64,000 bases of DNA from an uncultured Croceitalea sp. (GTDB lineage: Bacteria; Bacteroidota; Bacteroidia; Flavobacteriales; Flavobacteriaceae): contig CANNDD010000006.1 of NCBI GenBank assembly GCA_947503285.1, positions 62,001-126,000 of the forward strand, written 5' to 3'. This document shows positions 45,505 to 53,783 of the stretch, piece after piece. The notes beneath the pieces were generated by a model that saw only the letters and a list, made by a program, of their open reading frames with translations, was not told where the DNA came from and searched no databases. Position numbers and translations under genes: made by a program. The first letter of the stretch is position 1. The number at the start of each line of letters is the position of its first letter.

Positions 45505-45990
45505 ATTAATTCAAGAAGAGCAAGCATAAAGGATTTATCACGAATCAAGACTTTGGGCAAATCAGGTCTTGCCGAGTTTGGCTTTAAGTATCGTCCTTTA
45601 ACATCAGAATTTGACTTAGAAAATTTTGAAGAACACTATTCAGGTGAGAAAGGCAAATTCATAGTGATAGTGTCAGAGAAAAACGAAATCCTTGGTTGCG
45701 GTGCAGTTCTGAGATTACAGAATACAAACTGGTATAAGATTCGGAAAATGTACGTCTCGAAATCGCATCAAGGGCTAGGTTATGGAAAACTAATTCTGGA
45801 AGTACTTATCAATATTGTAAAGGAGCAAAATGGAACTCAGGTAATTCTTGAGACATCCAGTTTGATGATATCGGCCATAAAGCTATATAAATTCTATGGA
45901 TTCGTCAAGGCAGATATAAAGCCTAATTCCCCGAGGTGTGACTTTACGATGATTAAAAGCATAAACGATGATGGAGTGTCAAAAAGATAA
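45505..45990 (+). CDS. GNAT acetyltransferase with uncertain or missing start
   Basis: Acetyltransferase of about 145-161 aa. The fold reads SRRASIKDLSRIKTLGKSGLAEFG, IRKMYVSKSHQGLGYGKLILEVL (acetyl-CoA loop QGLGYGK) and SAIKLYKFYGFVKAD. No ATG/GTG is available upstream: the domain homology extends before the TTG at 45553, back to an ATT at 45505. Either translation begins at ATT or the start has been lost. It overlaps the aminotransferase gene by 20-23 bp. The ending RCDFTMIKS matches the group of small GNATs with SPRCD. Confidence 0.75.
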   Translation: MNSRRASIKDLSRIKTLGKSGLAEFGFKYRPLTSEFDLENFEEHYSGEKGKFIVIVSEKNEILGCGAVLRLQNTNWYKIRKMYVSKSHQGLGYGKLILEVLINIVKEQNGTQVILETSSLMISAIKLYKFYGFVKADIKPNSPRCDFTMIKSINDDGVSKR

Positions 45991-47131
45991 ATTCAATATT
46001 CCGGAAGATATTGCCTACTTAAACTGTGCCAATATAGCTCCGTTGATGAATAGCGCTGCAGTTGCCGGTAAAGAAATTATCGATATAAGACAACGCCCTT
46101 ATAAAATAACTCGCGAAGATTGGTTTAAGACAGTTGAACAACTGAAAAAAAATTTCAGTCAGCTCATAAACTGTAAAGACTTTAACAGGATTGCCATAAT
46201 TCCTTCCGTTTCTTACGGCATAGCAACAGTAGTAAACAATATTGAGCTGAACGCGAATGATGAAATTCTTGTGGTCGCAGAACAATATCCAAGTAACTAC
46301 TACTCTTGGAAATTATTGGCGGAAAAGTCAGGCGCAAAAGTTAAGGTCGTAATGCCCAACATTCAATCTAAATATAGGGGCAGAATTTGGAACCAAAGAA
46401 TACTTGAGGCTATCAGCCCGAAAACAAAAGTCGTTGCACTTGGTAATGTCCATTGGGCAGATGGAACATTTTTCGACTTAGATCAAATCAGTAAAAAAAC
46501 CAAAGCTAATGAAGCCTTGTTGATTATTGATGGCTCGCAATCCATAGGCGCTCTTCCTTTTGATATTGAACAGATAAAGCCAGATGTCTTATTTACCGTT
46601 GGCTATAAATGGTTACTTGGGCCTTTTTCGCTGGGGCTTGGGTATTATGGTGAATATTTTGACAATGGCAAGCCATTAGAAGAAAATTGGATCAACCGAA
46701 AGAATAGTAAAGATTTTGAGAATTTGGTTAACTACACCGATGAGTATGGGCCTTTAGCCGCAAAGTACAATGTTGGGCAAAATTCCAATTTTCACTTGGT
46801 GCCAATTTTGAATGAGACAATTGCCTCGCTAAATGAATGGAATGTCAATAACATTCAATCGTATTGTAAAAACTTGGCTAGAAGACCTATTGAGGAATTA
46901 CAGCAACTGGGTTGTCTCGTAGAAGAAGATGACTTTAGAGCGGGTCACTTATTTGGAATACGATTAAAGTCAACCAAAGATTTGAGAACACTGCAGGAAT
47001 TGTTTATTAAAAACGATGTTTATACATCGTTACGTGGCTCTGCCGTTCGGGTTTCTGTCAATATTTATAATGATGAAAATGATATGGATAGGCTCGTGGA
47101 ATGTATAAAACGTTACTTAAAAATAAAGTGA
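45968..47131 (+). CDS. Class V aminotransferase (PLP-dependent)
   Basis: A 387-aa PLP enzyme of the cysteine-desulfurase/kynureninase-like class. It shows AYLNCANIAPLMNSAA at the N-terminus, the aspartate for the pyridine nitrogen in IIDGSQSIGALP (D188), and the Schiff-base lysine K214 in VGYKWLLGPF. The cysteine loop of true desulfurases is not obvious, so an isopenicillin-epimerase-like or other activity is possible. Starts at 45968 or 45971, overlapping the GNAT gene. Confidence 0.88.
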   Translation: MMECQKDKFNIPEDIAYLNCANIAPLMNSAAVAGKEIIDIRQRPYKITREDWFKTVEQLKKNFSQLINCKDFNRIAIIPSVSYGIATVVNNIELNANDEILVVAEQYPSNYYSWKLLAEKSGAKVKVVMPNIQSKYRGRIWNQRILEAISPKTKVVALGNVHWADGTFFDLDQISKKTKANEALLIIDGSQSIGALPFDIEQIKPDVLFTVGYKWLLGPFSLGLGYYGEYFDNGKPLEENWINRKNSKDFENLVNYTDEYGPLAAKYNVGQNSNFHLVPILNETIASLNEWNVNNIQSYCKNLARRPIEELQQLGCLVEEDDFRAGHLFGIRLKSTKDLRTLQELFIKNDVYTSLRGSAVRVSVNIYNDENDMDRLVECIKRYLKIK

Positions 47132-47142
47132 TATAAAAGAAT

Positions 47143-47766
47143 ATGAAAAAGTCAATTGGACTATTAATTTTCCTTTGTTTTTCTCAAGTATTCTATGCAC
47201 AAGGCAAATTTTCTGCTGAGATAGGCGGTGGGCTTGGTTTTGTATTTGGCGGTGATAGATCTTTTAGAAATAGTCCCGTAGAAGGTAGGGGTGAAATTTT
47301 TGCCTCGATAGAAAGCCGTCCTAAAAATTCAAATTTCTCAATTGGGATCTCTTTGGCTGCATCAAGCAATATTGACCTTTCTTTTGATAGTAATAAACAG
47401 AATGATGAACTAACTGTTTTAAATCCATTTAGTATCAGAGCCTATTTAACCCTAGTAAAGATTGACTATAATTTTGATAACTTAAAGTTCAGACCCTTTA
47501 TTTCTATGGGTATTGGTCAAAATACGTTTGTACGCAGATTTGAACTCTTGTCTAATGGCAATGCCCAGAGAGTAAAAGCAAATCACTTTGCACTGGCACC
47601 AAGGATTGGACTAAACTTTAATCAAATCATTGTTTCTGCTAAATATGTTTGGACGGGCAAGACTCCACAATTCGAAGGTCAGGATCTTAGTGGAAACAAC
47701 GTCATTCTCAATAGTGAGCAAATGGGATTTCTATACTTATCCATAAGCTATAAATTCAATTTATAG
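47143..47766 (+). CDS. Outer-membrane beta-barrel protein
   Basis: A 207-aa exported protein: signal MKKSIGLLIFLCFSQVFYAQ, then alternating beta strands (FSAEIGGGLGFVFGG, FRPFISMGIGQNTFV, ALAPRIGLNFNQIIVSAKYVWTG) and a C-terminal aromatic strand (FLYLSISYKFNL) ending in a hydrophobic residue, as in porin-like barrels of the Bacteroidota. Function unknown. It follows the aminotransferase gene by 11 bp, so may belong to the same operon. Confidence 0.83.
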   Translation: MKKSIGLLIFLCFSQVFYAQGKFSAEIGGGLGFVFGGDRSFRNSPVEGRGEIFASIESRPKNSNFSIGISLAASSNIDLSFDSNKQNDELTVLNPFSIRAYLTLVKIDYNFDNLKFRPFISMGIGQNTFVRRFELLSNGNAQRVKANHFALAPRIGLNFNQIIVSAKYVWTGKTPQFEGQDLSGNNVILNSEQMGFLYLSISYKFNL

Positions 47767-47915
47767 AATTCAAATGGAAAACTCTCAACATACAGGAAAA
47801 ATCCAATCTATCTCAAAATAATTGTACCTAACTGTGATTTTTCCCTTTTACGAAATACTAATATTTAAAGGCGAATCTATAAAGAGTTGTTTCACAATTT
47901 AAAAATATTAAAATA

Positions 47916-48020
47916 ATGAATCAGAATAAATCAAATAATCTAGCGAAAGTTTTTAAAGGAATATTTTTGTTTGTCGTGAGTGCAGGCCTATTCGCATTGT
48001 GGTTTTCTTTATTTACCTAA
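47916..48020 (+). CDS. Candidate 34-aa single-pass micro-protein
   Basis: Short frame starting MNQNKSNNLAKVFKGIF with a hydrophobic helix (IFLFVVSAGLFALWFSLF) at the C-terminal side; N-terminal charges fit inside-positive topology. It lies between the barrel protein and the lipocalin-like lipoprotein genes on the same strand. Support is only composition and context. Confidence 0.4.
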   Translation: MNQNKSNNLAKVFKGIFLFVVSAGLFALWFSLFT

Positions 48021-48042
48021 TTAGTAAGTAAGTCTTCTCAAA

Positions 48043-48477
48043 ATGAAAAAGTACACTATCATTTTCGCGGTCATTGGTATTTTGATGTCAGCGTGTTCCA
48101 GTGACGATGATGCAGGTAACAATATTGATTCCGAGAAACTGATAGCGACTTGGATTGCAACTACTATAACTGTTGAAGGGGAAACATTCTCTTATGATGA
48201 CCACGAAGATTGTGGGTTTGATACAGTAAACTTTCAAGATAATGCCCAAGGAATACAGATTGATGTTTTTGAATGTGAAGAAATAGTCACGCCCTTTACC
48301 TATACTTTAAAAGACAACATTTTGGAAGTCTCATCAGGTGTCATCACACTTGAAACCGAGATACTTGAATTATCTTCAGATACTTTGATTTTCCAGTCTG
48401 AGTGGGACTATGATGATGACGGCGATACAGAATTGGTCATTGAAACTTATGAAAGCGCCGTAACCATATCCGAGTAA
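48043..48477 (+). CDS. Lipocalin-like lipoprotein
   Basis: Lipoprotein of 144 aa with lipobox LMSAC (C18) and an acidic linker SSDDDAGNN. The rest fits the lipocalin-like family of Bacteroidota: EKLIATWIATTITVEGE, central acidic strands, CGFDTVNFQDN, and YTLKDNILEVSSG. Two cysteines lie in HEDCGFD and VFECEE. A ligand-binding role is assumed for the fold but none is known here. Confidence 0.8.
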   Translation: MKKYTIIFAVIGILMSACSSDDDAGNNIDSEKLIATWIATTITVEGETFSYDDHEDCGFDTVNFQDNAQGIQIDVFECEEIVTPFTYTLKDNILEVSSGVITLETEILELSSDTLIFQSEWDYDDDGDTELVIETYESAVTISE

Positions 48478-48481
48478 TAAA

Positions 48482-48697
48482 ATGAATACTCAGTGGAAAA
48501 GCCATATTCGTGAATTGCGTAAGTCAAAACGATTTACTCAAAGCGATTTGGCCAAAAAAGTTGGAATCACAAGACAATCGCTTTCTGCCATTGAAAATGA
48601 AAGAACGGTACCTTCATTGAGGGTGGCCTTGAAGCTTTCAAGTTTTTTTGAAACTAACGTCAATGAGCTTTTCACCCTTAAAACATCTGAACGATGA
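48482..48697 (+). CDS. Small XRE-type HTH regulator
   Basis: A 71-aa stand-alone helix-turn-helix protein: IRELRKSKRFTQSDLAKKVGITRQSLSAIENERTVPSLRVALKLSSFF. This is the YozG/Cro-like type that usually regulates its own operon. It overlaps the following hydrolase gene by 4 bp (ATGA) and starts 4 bp after the lipoprotein stop, indicating one operon. Confidence 0.92.
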   Translation: MNTQWKSHIRELRKSKRFTQSDLAKKVGITRQSLSAIENERTVPSLRVALKLSSFFETNVNELFTLKTSER

Positions 48698-49551
48698 AAA
48701 TGGTTCCTATTTTTACTGCGGTGCTATTCTGCCTATATCCGATAGAACATCGTCAAGCCTATAATAGTCCAGATTCTTTAATTCAAAAAAATATAATGAA
48801 TAATATCTCAGACGATAACAGACCGAACATCTTATTCATCCACGGCTTTCCAATGAGTAAAAAGATTTGGAAGTCTCAAATAGTCGCGCTTACAAAATCA
48901 TTTAATTGCTACGCAATCGACTTGCCAGGATATGGTGATAATGATGCCAAAAATGACTTTGAACATTCAATAAATTCTTATGCAGACTATGTTGATGATT
49001 TTATGTCCGAGAATGGAATTGATAGAGCAAATATCGTCGGTATGTCGATGGGCGGCTCAATAGCCTTAAACTTAACTCGACGTTATCCTAATAGGACACA
49101 GTCTCTGACTATAATCCATACTTCAGCCATACCTGATACTGAGGAAGATAAACTAAATAGAAATAAAATAATAGAGGATATTGAAAATGGTGGGTTGTCA
49201 AGCTTTATCGAAAACTTTGCCGACCGGTTACTGAGTCCATCAGCAAGTAAGCAAATTCGTAGCCAGTACGTTTCAGATATGAATGAAGCCTCTAAAGAAA
49301 TCGTGGTGGCAGGTTACGAAGCTATACGGAATCGACCAGACGAATTTGAAGGCCTGAAATTGATAAAAGTTCCTGTTTTGGTAGTAGCAGGAAATGATGA
49401 TGTGGGCTCATCACCCGAAGAAATGAAGAAAATAGCGGAAGAAATCGAAAACTCTACATTCAAGATAATTGAAGATTGTGGTCACGTAGCTCCATTAGAA
49501 AAACCCAATGAGTTGAATAGGATTCTACGAGAATGGCTTGAAAATAATTAA
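48694..49551 (+). CDS. Alpha/beta hydrolase
   Basis: A 285-aa hydrolase with core blocks RPNILFIHGFPMSKKIWKSQI (oxyanion HGFP), ANIVGMSMGGSIALNL (nucleophile S in GMSMGG), VLVVAGNDDVGSSPEEM (acid) and IEDCGHVAPLEKPNEL (His). The N-terminal 35 residues (LFCLYPIEHRQAYN) precede the fold and suggest a later true start at the Met of MNNISDDNRPN, or a signal. Pairing of an HTH and a hydrolase in one operon is noted; the substrate is unknown. Confidence 0.88.
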   Translation: MKMVPIFTAVLFCLYPIEHRQAYNSPDSLIQKNIMNNISDDNRPNILFIHGFPMSKKIWKSQIVALTKSFNCYAIDLPGYGDNDAKNDFEHSINSYADYVDDFMSENGIDRANIVGMSMGGSIALNLTRRYPNRTQSLTIIHTSAIPDTEEDKLNRNKIIEDIENGGLSSFIENFADRLLSPSASKQIRSQYVSDMNEASKEIVVAGYEAIRNRPDEFEGLKLIKVPVLVVAGNDDVGSSPEEMKKIAEEIENSTFKIIEDCGHVAPLEKPNELNRILREWLENN

Positions 49552-49566
49552 CAACAACCTAATCAA

Positions 49567-49962
49567 ATGCAAAAATCAATCATCACTTTTAGCATAATCC
49601 TATACGCTTTCGCAGTTCCGTATTTGGAAATTAACGACACCCACGTATTCAATCCAAACTGGACACCACACGTTCGCATTCACGAAGTGTGGCAATTAAT
49701 AACCAATACTTCCATTGGCCTATTATGTCTTTGGCTGGTATGGAAGAAAAAGGAATATAAAATCAGCACCATATTGAGTATGCTTATTACCGGTGGATTC
49801 CTGTTGGCTTTTACAATCCAAGACACCTATGGTGGCTCTATGAAATATTTGGATGGTTCAGAGAAGACCATTGCGGGAGTTAACATTGGGGTATTAGGAT
49901 TTGGTATAGCTTTCGCTTTACTTTTTGTTTCACTTATCATTTCTTTAAGAAAGAATGACTAA
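49567..49962 (+). CDS. Small four-helix membrane protein
   Basis: A 131-aa integral membrane protein with four hydrophobic segments (IITFSIILYAFAVPYLE, LITNTSIGLLCLWLVW, TILSMLITGGFLLAFTI, VLGFGIAFALLFVSLIISL) and histidines in THVFNPNWTPHVRIHEVW that could bind metal or form a periplasmic site. Not assigned to a family here. It follows the hydrolase gene by 15 bp. Confidence 0.78.
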   Translation: MQKSIITFSIILYAFAVPYLEINDTHVFNPNWTPHVRIHEVWQLITNTSIGLLCLWLVWKKKEYKISTILSMLITGGFLLAFTIQDTYGGSMKYLDGSEKTIAGVNIGVLGFGIAFALLFVSLIISLRKND

Positions 49963-49980
49963 TACGCTGAATGGATATGA

Positions 49981-50895
49981 TTACAATATTAGTTTATTAG
50001 TCTGATTGTAAACTGGGCATTGTATGCCCTCTTTTTTACATACCTCAATAACATAATCAACTAAATACTGCTTTTCGCCGGGATTTGAATTTTCATAATC
50101 CAACTGAAGCGATGATTTGGCTTGAAAAGGGAATTTTGAAAGCAAGTCGATTGAAGTTTCAATGTCATTACTAGTTAACGTGATACCTTTTTTCAAAGCA
50201 AGTTTTTGCAACTCACGCATCATATTGCGCAGAATTTGTTGTAACGAGTTATTTTCCAAAAGCTCACCGAAAGTTACATCGTATGCAGTCGTCACAGCAG
50301 CTACTGGTGCCACAAAAAGATACTTTTTCCATAGAATAGGTTTTATGTCCTTTTGAAACATAATATTAACACCAGCCGTAACAAGTGCACTTACAAAGGA
50401 CTCGTATAGTTTATTTTTTTCCTTACCACCGATGAATATCTTACCAGGACCGCCTAAGTGCGTTACGTGCCCTGGGGAATTTATATTGGAAGCCACATAA
50501 ATACATCCTTCAAGTATATTAAAACTAGTATTCGTTCTACTTTCAATCAATTCCTTGGCATTTACCATATTTTGCAGCGTTATAATTGTACTGTTATTAG
50601 CTAGACATTCTTTGTAGTTTTTTATCGCATCTACAAGCGAATAAGACTTTGTTGTAACAAGTAGGAAATCCAATTTTCCAATTCGTTTAGGGTCGTCTGA
50701 CACCAAATGGGGAAATATCTTTTCAGTTTTGCTTCCAGAGGTAAATTTGAGACCTTCAGCTTCAATTGAAGTTTTAATTTCGCCTCTGCAAATAAATACA
50801 ACCTCAACTTCAGAAGAATTTTCCTTGTAGTGTTTTGCTAGGGGCGCACCGATAAAGCCACCGATGCCGCCTAGCCCGAGTATTCCAATTTTCAT
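49981..50895 (-). CDS. PanE/ApbA-like ketopantoate reductase family protein
   Basis: NADP-dependent reductase of 304 aa: Rossmann motif GILGLGGIGGFIGAPLA at the start, catalytic Lys in VTTKSYSLVDAI and NMVNAKELIE, the GGPGKIFIGG segment, and the C-terminal domain with LWKKYLFVAPVAAVTTAY. The family includes 2-dehydropantoate 2-reductase, but paralogues with other substrates are common and pan genes are absent here. Stands alone, convergent with the membrane protein gene. Confidence 0.87.
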   Translation of the reverse strand: MKIGILGLGGIGGFIGAPLAKHYKENSSEVEVVFICRGEIKTSIEAEGLKFTSGSKTEKIFPHLVSDDPKRIGKLDFLLVTTKSYSLVDAIKNYKECLANNSTIITLQNMVNAKELIESRTNTSFNILEGCIYVASNINSPGHVTHLGGPGKIFIGGKEKNKLYESFVSALVTAGVNIMFQKDIKPILWKKYLFVAPVAAVTTAYDVTFGELLENNSLQQILRNMMRELQKLALKKGITLTSNDIETSIDLLSKFPFQAKSSLQLDYENSNPGEKQYLVDYVIEVCKKEGIQCPVYNQTNKLIL

Positions 50896-51053
50896 TTTCC
50901 GTATAGTTTATAATCATATCAGGCCCTATAATTCAATGTACAGAGCCCGATAATCAAAACAACACCAACCAATTCTGACTCACCTCCAAATTGCAGAATT
51001 CTACTCAAGAATGGGTAAGTGCTAAAGCTTCATCTTATAATTATTCAATGATT

Positions 51054-51557
51054 TTACAAATCAGCTATTTTCCCTAATTTCCAAGTCTCACTACCATTCT
51101 CAGTACAACTTAGTTCAAAGTCCATTTCTATATCTATAATACCGTTTTGGAAAGTTCCATCTGTACCCATATAGCTTCCATTACAGTCTGGTGAGTCGGT
51201 ATTCCAATTCAAATCAAACGTTAATTCGCCTTCTGTTATCCTGAGTGTGCCAATGGCCTCAGGTCTGCCATTAGAATTGCAGCAAGAAGTGAGATTTCCA
51301 AATGCAAAAAATTCTATTGAATACTGACCTTCGGTACTGCTAGGTCTTATTCTCATTGAAATTTCACCTCTTCCTCCGGAAGAACTTGCCTCACCCGAGT
51401 ATTCACCAGAAATTTCCGCTCTATCTATTGTCGGTATAGAGCCATTATCGTCATCATTGGTTGAATTATCATCACTTGAACAAGCAAAGAATAAAGCGCA
51501 AGATGTGAACAATACAAAAAAGTTTCTTTTCAATAAAAAAATCTTGAGAGTAGTCAT
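51054..51557 (-). CDS. Lipoprotein with cysteine-rich beta region, unknown
   Basis: Lipoprotein of about 167 aa; start chosen at 51557 (MTTLKIFLLKRNFFVLFTSC...), which gives the signal and lipobox ALFFAC (C26) before the acidic linker SSDDNSTNDDDN. The mature part is beta-rich with cysteine pairs (TSCCNSNG, SPDCNGS, LSCTENG) and ends WKLGKIADL. It resembles lipid-/ligand-binding small lipoproteins but is not assigned. Confidence 0.75.
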   Translation of the reverse strand: MTTLKIFLLKRNFFVLFTSCALFFACSSDDNSTNDDDNGSIPTIDRAEISGEYSGEASSSGGRGEISMRIRPSSTEGQYSIEFFAFGNLTSCCNSNGRPEAIGTLRITEGELTFDLNWNTDSPDCNGSYMGTDGTFQNGIIDIEMDFELSCTENGSETWKLGKIADL

Positions 51558-51876
51558 AATTAAGTGATTAAGGGTTTTATGAAACATTAGTATCATTTAG
51601 CGCTCATTAATCACAATACGTCGGTATTATTTGTCTGAGTTTTTCAAAAATGTCTAACACAATTAAAAAGCTTTTTGTGTAAACGTGATTTATCCTTTTT
51701 GAACAAGACATATATCAAAATTAAATATTGCTGAATATGAAATTGCCAAACGATAAATTCAAATTGAAGTTTTTGTGCATTCTGCCTTTCATCATTAATT
51801 ATAGTTCCAATCAAACATTGAGAATCAAGTTTTTCCAATCATCCCCAATAGAATAACGGCAAAGCGGATAAAATCT

Positions 51877-52083
51877 TTGAGAATCGAAAAGGAATATAGC
51901 AGCTACGAAAATTTTACATACGACAACAAGATTCATAGAGACCAATATGGCAGGTACCAAACTAGAACGGACTTACAATACACGAGTTTGGCCCGGATTG
52001 CCAAAGTTTCCGATATGACTCTAGAAGAATTTTTAGTGAGGGTTTCGAATAAAAAACGATTTGCCAAAAATACCCATAATTAA
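51877..52083 (+). CDS. Hypothetical 68-aa cassette-type protein, possibly broken at the start
   Basis: Frame of about 68 aa; only a TTG start is found (51877) and the reading continues open upstream, so the N-terminus may be lost. The sequence (LQYTSLARIAKVSDMTLEEFLVRVSNKKRF) looks helical. It is the first plus-strand piece of the 51.9-55.7 kb cassette-like group. Low confidence that it is expressed. Confidence 0.3.
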   Translation: MRIEKEYSSYENFTYDNKIHRDQYGRYQTRTDLQYTSLARIAKVSDMTLEEFLVRVSNKKRFAKNTHN

Positions 52084-52087
52084 CTTG

Positions 52088-52255
52088 GACTTTGGTTTTT
52101 GCACCAAAGCCTGCGTATATTTATAAAGTCGCTAAATCTTTGGGATTTAGTCTTGGACAAGAAAAAATAAAACTAAAAATAAGCGTTAGCTTTGTGCGCA
52201 AACGGAAACGAAAAAGTTTCCTTGCCTCCCTACTACGCTTAGCCCAACCGTTACC
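52088..52255 (+). repeat. Palindrome-rich spacer before parDE, ending in AACCGTTACC
   Basis: Contains inverted repeat CTTTGGT/ACCAAAG (52088-52108 region) and GAAAC/GTTTC near 52206-52220, and ends with AACCGTTACC at 52246-52255. The same end motif closes the spacer at 52863-52991 and, shortened to CCGTTAC or CCGTTAG, those at 54251-54258 and 55138-55145. Interpreted as a cassette boundary. Confidence 0.5.
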
Positions 52256-52271
52256 TCTAACTTTGAAAAAT

Positions 52272-52286
52272 TACCAATATTTGGTA
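52272..52286 (+). promoter_or_regulatory. Candidate ParD operator
   Basis: Perfect inverted repeat TACCAA-TAT-TTGGTA, 23 bp upstream of the parD ATG. Type II toxin-antitoxin operons are normally self-repressed at palindromes in this position; binding is inferred. Confidence 0.45.
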
Positions 52287-52309
52287 TTTTTATTCAAAAT
52301 CTAGGTGAA

Positions 52310-52561
52310 ATGAGCAAAAACACATCTATATCATTAGGCAATTACTTTGACCAATTCGTTCACGAACAAATTTCTGAAGGACGCTACAAAAATGTCAGCG
52401 AGGTCATTCGTGCCGGACTTAGATTACTGGAAAATGAGGAAAGTAAGGTGATTGCCCTACGGAAAGCGACTCAAGAGGGAATCGATAGTGGACTCGCGCA
52501 CGACTTTGATTGGGAAAAAAATCTGAAAGAATCGAAAGCCAAGAGAAAAGCCAATGGCTAA
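52310..52561 (+). CDS. parD: ParD-type antitoxin
   Basis: Antitoxin of 83 aa: ribbon-helix-helix N-terminus (TSISLGNYFDQFVHEQISEGRYKNVSEVIRAGLRLLE) and an acidic/basic C-terminal toxin-binding tail (DFDWEKNLKESKAKRKANG). Matches the CC2985/ParD group. Overlaps the toxin gene by 8 bp, the standard arrangement, with a palindromic operator upstream. It neutralises ParE and represses the operon. Confidence 0.93.
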   Translation: MSKNTSISLGNYFDQFVHEQISEGRYKNVSEVIRAGLRLLENEESKVIALRKATQEGIDSGLAHDFDWEKNLKESKAKRKANG

Positions 52562-52853
52562 ATTCAAGTTGACCAACAAAACAGTTGCCGATTTAAATGG
52601 AATTTGGGAATACACCACAGATAAATGGTCTAAGAAACAAGCCGACAAATATTATCGGGAACTTATGGAATCTTTTAAATGGATCGCGAACAATCCAATA
52701 CTTGGGAAAAACTACGGGGGAATCGCCCCAAGCCTATTCGGATTCAAAGAAAACAGGCACATAATTTTCTTTAGGACCTTGGAAAAAGATTTAATTGAAA
52801 TCACCAGAATCCTACACGAAAGAATAGACTTGAAAAACAGACTCGAGGAATAA
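52554..52853 (+). CDS. parE: ParE-type toxin (RelE/ParE superfamily)
   Basis: Toxin of 99 aa with the family core: LTNKTVADLNGIWEYTTDKWSKKQADKYYRELMESFKWIANNPILGKNYGGI and the final FGFKENRHIIFFRTLEKDLIEITRILHERID. ParE toxins poison DNA gyrase. Genes of this kind are common passengers of mobile cassettes and stabilise them. Followed by the palindromic spacer at 52863-52991. Confidence 0.93.
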   Translation: MAKFKLTNKTVADLNGIWEYTTDKWSKKQADKYYRELMESFKWIANNPILGKNYGGIAPSLFGFKENRHIIFFRTLEKDLIEITRILHERIDLKNRLEE

Positions 52854-52862
52854 AAAACTACA

Positions 52863-52991
52863 GGTAACACGGTGTATAAGCAATAACGGGCGGAATTTCC
52901 ATATGGAAATTGCTGCTATAAATTATCTTTAGGACTAGGCGGACATTTTCCGTTGGAAAAGTCCGCAACTAATCATTCACGAACCGTTACC
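52863..52991 (+). repeat. IR-bounded palindromic spacer (129 bp)
   Basis: Begins GGTAACACGGTG and ends AACCGTTACC, so the ends GGTAAC and GTTACC (52863-52868 / 52986-52991) are inverted. Inside lie a perfect 18-bp palindrome AATTTCC-ATAT-GGAAATT (52894-52911) and a hairpin of GCGGACATTTTCC (52939-52951) with GGAAAAGTCCGC (52955-52966, one bulge). The RNA or ssDNA could fold into a multi-hairpin structure. Interpreted as a cassette joint. Confidence 0.65.
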
Positions 52992-53015
52992 AGCAATTCG
53001 AGAAAACCGAAATCA

Positions 53016-53738
53016 ATGATAAAAAAATTAATCGTAGGAATTCTAACAATCGGAATATTTGATTGCAATTCTGACCAAAAGAAAAACAACTCGAATGAAA
53101 CCTATCCAGACATTAATATTGTAGGTGCAATGAAAAATGTTATGTGGAAAGGAGAATTAAGTGGAACTATTAAACTTGATACCATTTCTGATAAAAAAGG
53201 GCTTTATGGACTTGGACCAGAAAGTTATCTAACTGGAGAATTACTCATCAATAATGGACAAAGTTATGTTTCAAAAGTCACATCTGATTCAACTATGACA
53301 GTTGAAAAAACATTTGATGTATCAGCACCTTTTTTAGTTTATGCCAACGTAACTGAATGGAAAGAAATAGAATTAGCGTCAAATATTAGGTCAATCAAAG
53401 ACATTGAAAAATTAGTAGACGAAAAGATGACTACATTTAAAAGACCTTTTGCCTTCAAATTAACAGGGAAAATTTCAAAAGCAATTATTCATATTCAAAA
53501 TTTACCGCAAGGAACAAAAGTTTCATCACCAAAAGAAGCCCATGAAGGACAAACCAATTACGAACTAAAAGATGAAGAAGCAACGATTATTGGATTTTTC
53601 TCAACTGAACACAAAGGAATATTTACACATCACGACTCAAATATTCATTTACACTTAATAACGAAAGACGAAAGTAAAATGGGACACTTGGACGAACTGG
53701 AAATTGAGAGCATGAAATTGTATTTACCGAAAAAATAA
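53016..53738 (+). CDS. Acetolactate-decarboxylase-like exported protein
   Basis: A 240-aa protein of the alpha-acetolactate decarboxylase (AlsD/BudA) type. Start 53016 (MIKKLIVGILTIGIFDC) gives a signal or lipoprotein-like N-terminus (IFDC; Asp before Cys is atypical). The zinc site is seen in GIFTHHDSNIHLHLITKDESKMGHLDEL, with HxH and a third His 11 residues later, as in Bacillus enzymes. It also has GLGPESYLTGELLINNGQSYV near residue 60. Exported relatives exist, but an enzyme normally cytoplasmic behind a signal peptide is notable. Single gene between two spacers. Confidence 0.8.
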   Translation: MIKKLIVGILTIGIFDCNSDQKKNNSNETYPDINIVGAMKNVMWKGELSGTIKLDTISDKKGLYGLGPESYLTGELLINNGQSYVSKVTSDSTMTVEKTFDVSAPFLVYANVTEWKEIELASNIRSIKDIEKLVDEKMTTFKRPFAFKLTGKISKAIIHIQNLPQGTKVSSPKEAHEGQTNYELKDEEATIIGFFSTEHKGIFTHHDSNIHLHLITKDESKMGHLDELEIESMKLYLPKK

Positions 53739-53783
53739 GAATACGTGGCACAACTAAAAACTGTACCTAATATTTTTTGACGG

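Noticed and set aside
52092-52304. Open frame of 70 aa between the 68-aa frame and parD
   Set aside because: It spans the palindromic spacer and the parD operator; composition is that of the repeat DNA, so no gene is proposed.
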